Assembly (NCBI GenBank): GCA_003448675.1
Contig: DLXZ01000218.1
Coordinates: 1-8,946, forward strand
Length of the DNA: 8,946 bases
Direction of reading: 5' to 3'
DNA from: Porticoccaceae bacterium
GTDB taxonomy: Bacteria; Pseudomonadota; Gammaproteobacteria; Pseudomonadales; Porticoccaceae
Shown here: positions 1 through 6,116 of the stretch, piece by piece
Numbering within the stretch: the first letter of the stretch is position 1
Layout: each line of letters opens with the position of its first letter
Position numbers and translations under genes: made by a program
Notes under the pieces: model-generated
What the model saw: the letters and a program-made list of their open reading frames with translations, nothing else
Database searches by the model: none
Told to the model about the DNA's origin: nothing

Positions 1-632
1 CTACTTCTGAGCCCAATACTGTCGACTGGCAGCAGGGCGTAAAAATCCCCGGCAGAAGCGTATCCACAGAACAACTGGCCCAGATGGATCTACAGCCCGC
101 AAGCATTACTGCTTTCATGCTCGGCTTGCGTTCAAAGATGGCCACCTTCCGCGAGCAGCGGGAGATCAACAACGACTCGCGGGAACCACTCACGGCAATA
201 CTTCCCGGTGTTGCCCTGTCGGAACTCTGGCAAATGATGGCGACCTTCGAGCACACACTACGCCTGATATCGGTCTGTATTCTGGTCTCCGCCCTGCTTG
301 GATTGAGCGCCATGCTGCTGGCTTCGATACGGGAACGTGAGCAGGAAATTCAACTCTTACGAGTCATCGGCGCGCCACCGGTATTCCTGTTTTTACTGAT
401 CGAACTGGAAGCTTTATTAATTAGTTTTGCTGCGATTGCCCTCGGCACCTCACTACTCTATGGGGTCTTAGTCGTAGCAAAAGATCTTCTGGCAGCAGAA
501 TTCGGCCTGCATATCAGCACCCATATAGTGTCTGAAAGCAACGCGTATATTGTGTTGTTGATGGTAATTTCAACCATCATCGCGGCAGCCATTCCGTCCC
601 TGAAAGCCTATAAAAATGCCCGGCTGAAATAG
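1..632 (+). CDS. ABC transporter permease, FtsX/MacB type (3' part only)
   Basis: This is the C-terminal part of an inner-membrane ABC permease. The frame is open to the left edge (first whole codon at position 3), so the ATG at 84 is internal, and 209 residues are visible. Hydrophobic segments lie at about residues 86-108, 126-150 and 180-200. This matches the last three helices of the FtsX domain, with the typical cytoplasmic stretch between them (SIREREQEIQLLRVIGA). The preceding stretch (LTAILPGVALSELWQ) resembles permeases that, as I recall, sit beside an ABC ATPase, a DUF2796 protein and a DUF3299 protein in zinc-responsive operons of Pseudomonas and Vibrio. The family assignment is firm. 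The zinc link is inference from similarity. No DUF3299 gene follows; the next 395 bases are decayed sequence. No convincing terminator was found after the stop. Confidence 0.85.
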   Translation, partial: TSEPNTVDWQQGVKIPGRSVSTEQLAQMDLQPASITAFMLGLRSKMATFREQREINNDSREPLTAILPGVALSELWQMMATFEHTLRLISVCILVSALLGLSAMLLASIREREQEIQLLRVIGAPPVFLFLLIELEALLISFAAIALGTSLLYGVLVVAKDLLAAEFGLHISTHIVSESNAYIVLLMVISTIIAAAIPSLKAYKNARLK

Positions 633-709
633 AGGTTGAGATAGTCGGTAGTGTTGATAAGAAAAACACCTTTGCCAGGTACACCCCCCCTCAGGGTCCC
701 AGCTAGTAT

Positions 710-895
710 TTATTCCTCTGACACACATACAAACGAGCCATCCTTCATCCGATAAGCCACACCCGCCTTACTACCTTCACCCTTTCCTATTACATCAGAG
801 GCTTTGTGGCGTTCAGTGTCCTCGCCCTTCAAGGCTTCCAGCGCCACTTTGAATTTGAACTGGGGTTGGTGATTTCGCCGTCATCTCCTGAGCAT
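710..895 (-). pseudogene. Remnant of IS3-family transposase orfA (5' end), with internal stop
   Basis: On the minus strand an ATG at 895-893 follows a GGGAGA Shine-Dalgarno at good spacing. The frame reads MLRR, then TGA (883-881), then RRNHQPQFKFKVALEALKGE down to base 821. The part after the stop is the hallmark N-terminus of IS3-family OrfA, a helix-turn-helix protein that normally begins with a basic run followed by (E)FKFKVALEALKGE. After KGE the expected 'tVaELa' helix-turn-helix is missing. The frame continues for 36 residues plus a TAA at 712-710 (DTERHKASDV...), in sequence I do not recognise. OrfB is absent. The element is therefore dead, through a premature stop and through loss or replacement of everything downstream. 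The orfA identification rests on about 19 residues. Confidence 0.6.
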
Positions 896-960
896 GTTAA
901 TTCTCCCGAGTACGGCCAATACGATGCCCTGGGTCAGGCAGAGAATCCACCTATAGCGCT

Positions 961-980
961 GTTCAGATTTTGGGGGCCAC
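961..980 (-). repeat. Possible IS3-type terminal inverted repeat remnant
   Basis: The minus strand reads GTGGCCCCCAAAATCTGAAC about 65 bases upstream of the decayed orfA start. IS3-family ends often carry a GTGGCCCCC- or GACCCCC-like block followed by an A/T-rich stretch and TGAAC/TGGAC, at about this distance from orfA. The matching right end was not found, so this is a suggestion from position and composition only. Confidence 0.3.
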
Positions 981-1027
981 CTCTTTTCATACGGCTTCAA
1001 CATATAGATCCACATTAACGTTGGTAT

Positions 1028-2704
1028 TTACTTAAGAGGATGAGCCTGGACAAGACTCGCTTGCCGAAGCGCATCCATAAAGCGCTCGCGATCTCTCGAA
1101 TCCTTGATGTGGATACTACTTTGATCACCTAACGTAAAACCTGGGCTTATTTGCTTAATTTTTGCAATCGTTGCGGCGGCTTCAAGTTTGTTTCCGGCCA
1201 GGATATGACTCGCAGCAAGGTACAATCCAGCTGGAATAAAATTTGGGCTCAACTCAAATTGACTTTGCAGATACTGAATCGCCTCGGTGTAATTTGACAC
1301 CATAAATGCCGCAACGCCGCGCGCAAAATTATAGGTCTCGGAGGGGTTAAGCCGCTTTGCTTTAGCGATTAATGGCAGGCTGGACGCGGGATCTCCAGCA
1401 AAAATCATACAGAGGGCGAGGCGCTCCAATGCGACAACATCATCAGCATCCAGCTCGATAGCAATTTTTCCCTCAGCGATAGCTTTGTCGTGTTCACCCC
1501 GCCACAGGTGAGCCCAGCACAAGGCGGCGTGGGCCAGTGCGAGCTGATCATCGATAGAGACAGCTTTGAGCGCCAATTCAAATCCCACATCAATGGATTC
1601 TTTCGGTGATTTATTCCACCCCAATATCCAACGATAAATATAGTTAAGTGCCAGGCGAGCGTAAGCGACTGCGTAATCAGGATCCAGACGGAGTGCACTC
1701 TCAAAACAGTAGCGCGCTCGCGCAGAACCCTCCTCGGTATTGGCCCTGGATTCTGTCATGCCACGCAATACATAATCGTAGGCCTTAATAATGTCTGTCC
1801 CTCGCCTTTTTAACCTCTGATACTCACCCTCCGATAACTGTAAGCTCAGCGCTTCAACAATTTTCCTGTTGACTTCATCCTGAACGTCGAAAAGATTATC
1901 CAGGTTGTGATCGTATCGCTCAGCCCATAGATGATGCCCACTAACACCATCTATTAACTGTGCGGTAATACGCACTCGTTCGCCGAGTTTTCTGACGCTT
2001 CCCTCCAACACAATATTTGCACCCAGGTCGTTGCATACCTGCTGCACCGTAACTGGCACGTTTTTATAGGTAAACGTCGATTGGCGGGAAATAACAGATA
2101 TCCGGGGAAGCTGCGAAAGGTCGGTGATGAGATCCTCAGTGATACCATCAGCAAAATACTCCTGCTCCGTATCAGAGCTGATGTTCGTGAAAGGCAAGAC
2201 AGCGATTACCGGCCCAATAAGGCTAGATGTCTTCTGTGGACTGATCGGAATGAAGTTAGCGCTGCTAGGCTTCTTCGACCCAAAGGATGACACGCCGGAA
2301 GACAATACCTCAGAAGCAAGTATCTCGGACGATACAGGCACCGAATCTGGCAGGAATTTAAACGTCGCCGCGTAGCCTCTTTTAGGTAACTCTATGGCTA
2401 CCGAATCGTTGCCGCCCAATTCACTGTAGTACTCTCGTAGCTTTGCACGCAAGCGCCCCGCCTCAACTCGAACGATAGCATCAATCGATGGATCAAAGGT
2501 TTCATCGCGATCAAATACATCTGTCGCAATAGCATATTGATTGAGACGACTCGCCCTTCCATCCAGTGTTTCGTCAACGATGAACTTCAGAAATCGACCC
2601 AGACGCGCAGAATGGGTAAATAAATCGCTCTCCAGGATAGTGATTAACTGATTCCGGATTGTGCGTTCTTCCTGCTCGCTCCAGTCGGTTATGCCTTCTT
2701 TCAT
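1028..2704 (-). CDS. Winged-helix / TolB-like / TPR regulator
   Basis: A 558-residue soluble protein, probably a transcriptional regulator of the divergent pump operon. Residues 10-118 form an N-terminal domain whose second half (DAIVRVEAGRLRAKLREYY, then ELPKRGYAATF) has the pattern of an OmpR/CadC winged helix: recognition helix, then a beta-hairpin ending in RGY. A Ser/Pro-rich linker covers 120-163. Residues 165-298 are the TolB/FlgO-like domain found in many 'adenylate cyclase' annotated proteins (IAVLPFTNISSDTEQEYFAD, then DLITDLSQL, SRQSTFTYK). No catalytic cyclase domain is present. Residues 305-535 are tetratricopeptide repeats (for example ARARYCFESALRLDPDYAVA and KAIAEGKIAIELDADDVVA). 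Unlike CadC there is no transmembrane helix, so a cytoplasmic ligand or protein partner is likely. The ATG at 2704 has only a weak GAAG upstream. Start and family are well supported; the target is inferred from divergence. Confidence 0.85.
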   Translation of the reverse strand: MKEGITDWSEQEERTIRNQLITILESDLFTHSARLGRFLKFIVDETLDGRASRLNQYAIATDVFDRDETFDPSIDAIVRVEAGRLRAKLREYYSELGGNDSVAIELPKRGYAATFKFLPDSVPVSSEILASEVLSSGVSSFGSKKPSSANFIPISPQKTSSLIGPVIAVLPFTNISSDTEQEYFADGITEDLITDLSQLPRISVISRQSTFTYKNVPVTVQQVCNDLGANIVLEGSVRKLGERVRITAQLIDGVSGHHLWAERYDHNLDNLFDVQDEVNRKIVEALSLQLSEGEYQRLKRRGTDIIKAYDYVLRGMTESRANTEEGSARARYCFESALRLDPDYAVAYARLALNYIYRWILGWNKSPKESIDVGFELALKAVSIDDQLALAHAALCWAHLWRGEHDKAIAEGKIAIELDADDVVALERLALCMIFAGDPASSLPLIAKAKRLNPSETYNFARGVAAFMVSNYTEAIQYLQSQFELSPNFIPAGLYLAASHILAGNKLEAAATIAKIKQISPGFTLGDQSSIHIKDSRDRERFMDALRQASLVQAHPLK

Positions 2705-2758
2705 TCGGTGCTTCAGCGCTCGTTTTTTTGTGATGCTACCACGGTCAGTGCTTCCAGG

Positions 2759-2784
2759 TTACTTACCGTTACCAACTTACTTAC
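2759..2784. repeat. Direct repeat TTACTTAC, two copies 18 bases apart
   Basis: Two perfect 8-base copies begin at 2759 and 2777, with GTTAC at 2768 between them. Winged-helix proteins of the OmpR type often bind tandem direct repeats, usually spaced about 10-11 bases. The 18-base period here does not fit that rule, so the role is uncertain. Confidence 0.35.
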
Positions 2785-2821
2785 ATCATGGGTTTTCCAG
2801 AATATGCAGGTCTAGCCTCGC

Positions 2822-2847
2822 CCAACCCGGTTGGCGTCGTCAACCAA
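2822..2847. promoter_or_regulatory. Three-armed operator-like repeat CCAACC / GGTTGG / CAACCAA
   Basis: CCAACC (2822-2827) and GGTTGG (2829-2834) form a perfect palindrome around one C. A third arm, CAACC (2841-2845), can pair with the same GGTTG across a 7-base loop. The site lies 30-55 bases upstream of the pump start codon. It could be a protein operator, or in RNA two mutually exclusive hairpins if transcription starts upstream. The repeat is seen directly; its function is inferred. Confidence 0.4.
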
Positions 2848-2866
2848 GACCTGATTTAACGACCAT

Positions 2867-2870
2867 GGAG
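2867..2870 (+). promoter_or_regulatory. Ribosome binding site that sets the RND-fusion start
   Basis: GGAG lies six bases before the ATG at 2877 and overlaps the alternative in-frame ATG at 2865. The 2865 ATG has no purine-rich block in front of it. The 2877 start also gives the usual short cytoplasmic lead before transmembrane helix 1, so it is preferred. Confidence 0.6.
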
Positions 2871-2876
2871 TCTGAC

Positions 2877-5800
2877 ATGAACAAGTCTGCGAACAACGCC
2901 GAGAAATATTTCGAATTCGTCACCTCGTGGCCTAAAACTTATTTTATAGTGAGCATACTAACGATTCTCTGGATCGCGACCTTTGTCCCACAGATACACA
3001 AGGACACTAGCTCCGACGCTTTCATTGCTAAAGACAATCCAATAGTGCTTTACCGTGACCAGGTGCGTGATGTGTTCGGATTGGAAGATCCCATTGTCGT
3101 CGCGGTAATCAATGATGGTCCCAGAGGTATCTTTAACCCAGATAGCCTGGCACTGGTCGACCAGCTCACTCAAACCATTGGCAAGCTATCGAACGTTGAT
3201 CCTGATCGCATTACCAGCCTTGCTACCGAATCTAATATCGTTGGCACCATTGACGGCATGGAGGTCACGGACTTTTTTGAGCCCTACCCCAGCACGCAAG
3301 CCCGCGCCGACGAAATCAAAGCTGCCATTGCTGACTTCCCACTTTATCAAGGCACTTTAGTTGCCCGGGACAGTAATGCAACACTGATCGTTGTCGAGCT
3401 TCTGGACCAGGATGCAGCGCAAATTACTTACGACGAAATCCTGGCAATTGTCGCCGCGACCCCCGTAACTGCGGGGACCGAGATCCATGTCGCTGGTGAA
3501 GGCGCAATATCAGGTTATCGCTCTACCTATATTGACCGCGATGCCACTCGCTTGAATCCCCTCGCAGCGGTCGTTATCACAATTGTACTGTTCATGGCAT
3601 TCCGCACCCTTACCGGCGCCGTGCTGCCCAACATCGTCGTGCTCGGCACCCTGGCAGCGGCGTTTGGCGCAATGGCTGCCTTCGGCGTTTCGTTTTATGT
3701 CATTACCAACGGCCTGGCAACAATCCTCATTGGTATCGCCGTGGCCGATTCAATTCACATTATGAGTCAGGTTTACGAAGAAATAGCCCGCGCGCCTGAA
3801 TTGGCTACCTCACGTATTGGTCGGCGCGAAATTGTCATTCGAGCAATGAGCAAAATGTGGAAGCCAATAACCTTTACCACGATCACCACCATAGCCGGGT
3901 TCGCAGGCATATGGTTAGGGGCCGCCATGCCGCCGATGAAATTTTTCGGCATGTTTGCGGCGGTTGGCGTTGCCGGCGCATGGGTGTATTCGATGTTCCT
4001 GTTACCGGCAGCGCTCACCCTGTTTCCCTTAAAGCCCAGTAAATTATTCAAGGCGGAACACAATTCGCGCACCAGCATAGATCGCTGTGGTGCAGCTCTT
4101 AAAAATCTTGGCGCTGCAGCGCTTAACCGACCCCGTCTTGCGGCGGCGGTTGCTGTGCTTATTGTGGCGTTTGGCATCGTTGGAACCAACCGGGTGATTG
4201 TGCAGGAGGTGCAGATCGACAATTTCCAACCCGACGAGCCGATCCATATTGCCGACAACGAAATCAACCGCCGGATGGACGGCACCTACTTTCTTGACAT
4301 CGTCGTCGAAACCAATGAACCAGAAGGTTTGTTCCGGCCGGATCACTTGCGCCGCATCGAAGCACTGCAGGCACATATCGAGCAAATTCCAGCAGTAGGA
4401 GGATCAACTTCGGTCGTCGACTATATCAAGCAGATGCACAAGGCGGTAAACGAGAATCGGCACGAGTTCTATTCGATCCCGGATGATGAATTCCTGATAG
4501 CGCAGCTGTTTCTGCTCTATTCAGCCTCTGGCGACCCTGACGACTTCGAAGCGGAAATCGATACCGATTATGCCCAGGCCAATGTGCGGTTTAATTTCCC
4601 TGCAGCTGACTATCAACTACTGACCGAGGTTGTGCCCGCTATCCAGAACTATGTTAAGCATGAATTTAATAGCGACGAAATCCAGGCACATCTCTCTGGT
4701 CGAGTTATGGTCAATTACACATGGCTCAAGACTATCGGTGACAATCACCTTAGAAGCCTGATGCTATCTCTGCTGTTTGTATGGCTTGCCGCAGCCCTGG
4801 CATTTCGCTCAATACTCGCGGGTGCGCTCTCTTTGATACCGGTTGGCATGTCACTACTATTGGTTTACGCCGTCATGGGTTTCGGCAACATTTGGCTCGG
4901 TGTCGGTACCTCAATGTTTGCTGCTATCGCCATTGGGCTGGGCATCGACTTTGCCATCCACACCCTCGACCGCATGAAAGAACTGCTTTCAAACCGATCG
5001 GGAAGCTATGACCAACGTCTGGCCGATCTATTTCCTTCGACCGGACGTGCATTATTCTTCAACTTCGCCGCCCTTACATTCGGGTTCCTGGTACTCGTCA
5101 CGAGTGAAGTCCCGGCGCTGATTAAATTCGGCCTGCTCGTTGCCGTTGCGGTGTCAACAAGCTTCATCTCTAGCATAACGATATTGCCGGTTTTGGGAAA
5201 ACTCCTGAAACCTACATTTTTATTCCGGCAAGGTGAGATATCACCTCAGGATAGAAAGTTGTCAGCATTGGCCAGTGCCGGTTCAACTATGGCATTGGTT
5301 GCACTGGTTTCGGTGTTGGTGGTGAATTTCGCCGAAGCCGGTGATGCGAGCAAATTACCTTCCGGTGATTCGCTGATTGCGCAGGTTAATGCCCGTGATG
5401 ATGGTCAACAGGTGACGCGCAGCTTGAAGATGGAGCTTGTTGACCGCCGGGGTAAATCCCGCGTGCGCGAAACCCTGGGCTATCGCCGCTATTACGGGGA
5501 GGAAAAACGCACTGTCATTTTCTATCGTTCACCCACCAATGTAAAAGGAACAGGCTTTCTTACTTACGATTATTCCCAAGCAGAAACGGACGATGATCAG
5601 TGGCTCTACCTGCCTGCCCTGAGAAAAGTTCGTCGTATTTCCGCCGCAGATCGTGGTGATTATTTCCTCGGCACCGACTTCAGTTATGAGGACATTAAGA
5701 AGGAAACCCGCATAGCCACCGAAGATTACATATTCACTACCCTTTCCAGTGAAGAAATAGAAAGCCAGTTCACCTACCTGGTCGAAGGCATTCCTGTAGA

Positions 5801-6086
5801 TAGCGCAACTGCCGAAGAGCTTGGCTACGGTCGCGTCCGATGGCACATCGACCCGCAAATATGGATGAGCCGCAAGACCGAGATGTGGGATGTTAATGGC
5901 AATCGTTTAAAGACCGTGCGCAACGAAAACATTGAACAGATTCAAGGTATCTGGACTGCCTTAAAGCTGACCGCGCTTAACCACAAAACCGGGCACTCCA
6001 CGACCTTCACTTTTTCGGATGTCGATTATCAGTCGCCCGTGGAAGACAGCATCTTCGAGCAGCGCACACTGCGTCGCGGTCGCTAA
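2877..6086 (+). CDS. RND/MMPL-family exporter fused to LolA-like outer-membrane lipoprotein-sorting domain
   Basis: A 1069-residue inner-membrane transporter with a built-in periplasmic domain. Residues 1-775 are an RND/MMPL (HpnN-like) pump with two matching halves. Helix 1 is at 22-40 and helices 2-6 at 227-384; helix 7 is at 420-436 and helices 8-12 at 626-773. Large periplasmic loops follow helices 1 and 7. Each half keeps a helix-4-type acidic residue at the proton-relay position: D291 (GIAVADSIHI) and D691 (GLGIDFAIHT). Residues 805-822 look like a signal peptide (MALVALVSVLVVNFAEAG). Residues 829-1069 match the LolA-like 'outer membrane lipoprotein-sorting protein' family, with QWLYLPALRKVRRIS and GTDFSYEDI. 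The frame is also open upstream to 2661, but that would overlap the regulator and lacks a ribosome site. Family members move lipids, hopanoids or other hydrophobic molecules. The substrate here is unknown. The DUF1302-like gene follows 30 bases later. Confidence 0.9.
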   Translation: MNKSANNAEKYFEFVTSWPKTYFIVSILTILWIATFVPQIHKDTSSDAFIAKDNPIVLYRDQVRDVFGLEDPIVVAVINDGPRGIFNPDSLALVDQLTQTIGKLSNVDPDRITSLATESNIVGTIDGMEVTDFFEPYPSTQARADEIKAAIADFPLYQGTLVARDSNATLIVVELLDQDAAQITYDEILAIVAATPVTAGTEIHVAGEGAISGYRSTYIDRDATRLNPLAAVVITIVLFMAFRTLTGAVLPNIVVLGTLAAAFGAMAAFGVSFYVITNGLATILIGIAVADSIHIMSQVYEEIARAPELATSRIGRREIVIRAMSKMWKPITFTTITTIAGFAGIWLGAAMPPMKFFGMFAAVGVAGAWVYSMFLLPAALTLFPLKPSKLFKAEHNSRTSIDRCGAALKNLGAAALNRPRLAAAVAVLIVAFGIVGTNRVIVQEVQIDNFQPDEPIHIADNEINRRMDGTYFLDIVVETNEPEGLFRPDHLRRIEALQAHIEQIPAVGGSTSVVDYIKQMHKAVNENRHEFYSIPDDEFLIAQLFLLYSASGDPDDFEAEIDTDYAQANVRFNFPAADYQLLTEVVPAIQNYVKHEFNSDEIQAHLSGRVMVNYTWLKTIGDNHLRSLMLSLLFVWLAAALAFRSILAGALSLIPVGMSLLLVYAVMGFGNIWLGVGTSMFAAIAIGLGIDFAIHTLDRMKELLSNRSGSYDQRLADLFPSTGRALFFNFAALTFGFLVLVTSEVPALIKFGLLVAVAVSTSFISSITILPVLGKLLKPTFLFRQGEISPQDRKLSALASAGSTMALVALVSVLVVNFAEAGDASKLPSGDSLIAQVNARDDGQQVTRSLKMELVDRRGKSRVRETLGYRRYYGEEKRTVIFYRSPTNVKGTGFLTYDYSQAETDDDQWLYLPALRKVRRISAADRGDYFLGTDFSYEDIKKETRIATEDYIFTTLSSEEIESQFTYLVEGIPVDSATAEELGYGRVRWHIDPQIWMSRKTEMWDVNGNRLKTVRNENIEQIQGIWTALKLTALNHKTGHSTTFTFSDVDYQSPVEDSIFEQRTLRRGR
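5289..5339 (+). other. Embedded signal-peptide-like segment at the RND/LolA junction
   Basis: This encodes residues 805-821 of the fusion: Met, a strongly hydrophobic core (ALVALVSVLVV), then NFAEA followed by GDAS, an AxA-type signal peptidase I site. It sits where a separate LolA-like protein would begin. A 12-helix RND pump ends in the cytoplasm, so an extra helix is needed to place the next domain in the periplasm, and this segment provides it. There is no good ribosome site before the ATG at 5289, which argues against separate initiation. Whether the AEA site is cut cannot be seen. Confidence 0.55.
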
Positions 6087-6116
6087 GCACGAAAGTGCCG
6101 CCCAGGATATCTAACC

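Larger units (their letters stand above)
633..1027. other. Gene-free gap with insertion-sequence debris
   Basis: This gap lies between the permease stop and the stop of the minus-strand regulator. It holds no intact gene. The minus strand shows a decayed IS3-family orfA start (821-895), an in-frame tail of unknown origin (710-820) and a possible IS end (961-980). A run of seven C lies at 684-690. A plus-strand open frame at 806-1018 is the shadow of the remnant: its protein has low-complexity, non-family character and no ribosome binding site. I see no RNA gene or clear terminator. Confidence 0.6.
2705..2876. promoter_or_regulatory. Divergent promoter and operator region
   Basis: These 172 bases separate the starts of the regulator (-) and the pump (+), so both promoters should lie here or slightly inside the regulator gene. 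No pair of good -35/-10 hexamers stands out on either strand. What is visible is repeat structure. TTACTTAC occurs twice, at 2759-2766 and 2777-2784, with a related GTTAC at 2768-2772, and a CCAACC/GGTTGG/CAACC array lies at 2822-2847. Either set could be the binding site of the adjacent winged-helix protein. A T7 tract lies near 2723-2729, close to the regulator start. Confidence 0.5.

Noticed and set aside
651..669. GTGTT...AACAC hairpin after the permease stop as a terminator
   Set aside because: Only five A/T-rich pairs with a 9-base loop and no T-run after it.
684..703. C7 tract and CCCTCAGGG as a regulatory hairpin
   Set aside because: The stem is three pairs with a three-base loop. 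This is low-complexity sequence inside decayed DNA.
806..1018. Plus-strand open frame of 70 residues starting at GTG in the gap after the permease
   Set aside because: It lies opposite the IS3 orfA remnant and the IS-end-like block, has no ribosome binding site, and its protein has no recognisable features.
1028..2704. Annotating the regulator as an adenylate cyclase
   Set aside because: Only the TolB/FlgO-like and TPR parts that co-occur with cyclases are present. No catalytic cyclase domain exists in the 558 residues.
2831..2860. TTGGCG-N18-TTTAAC as a promoter for the RND fusion
   Set aside because: Transcription would start near 2867, on top of the GGAG ribosome site, leaving almost no leader. 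The hexamer matches are only 4 of 6 each.
2661..2876. N-terminal extension of the RND fusion to the ATG at 2661
   Set aside because: It would overlap the start of the divergent regulator and add a basic, non-family sequence. The GGAG-preceded ATG at 2877 gives the normal lead into transmembrane helix 1.
3773..4285. Long minus-strand open frames inside the RND gene
   Set aside because: They are antisense shadows of a clearly coding frame with conserved transmembrane motifs, and have no ribosome sites or family features.
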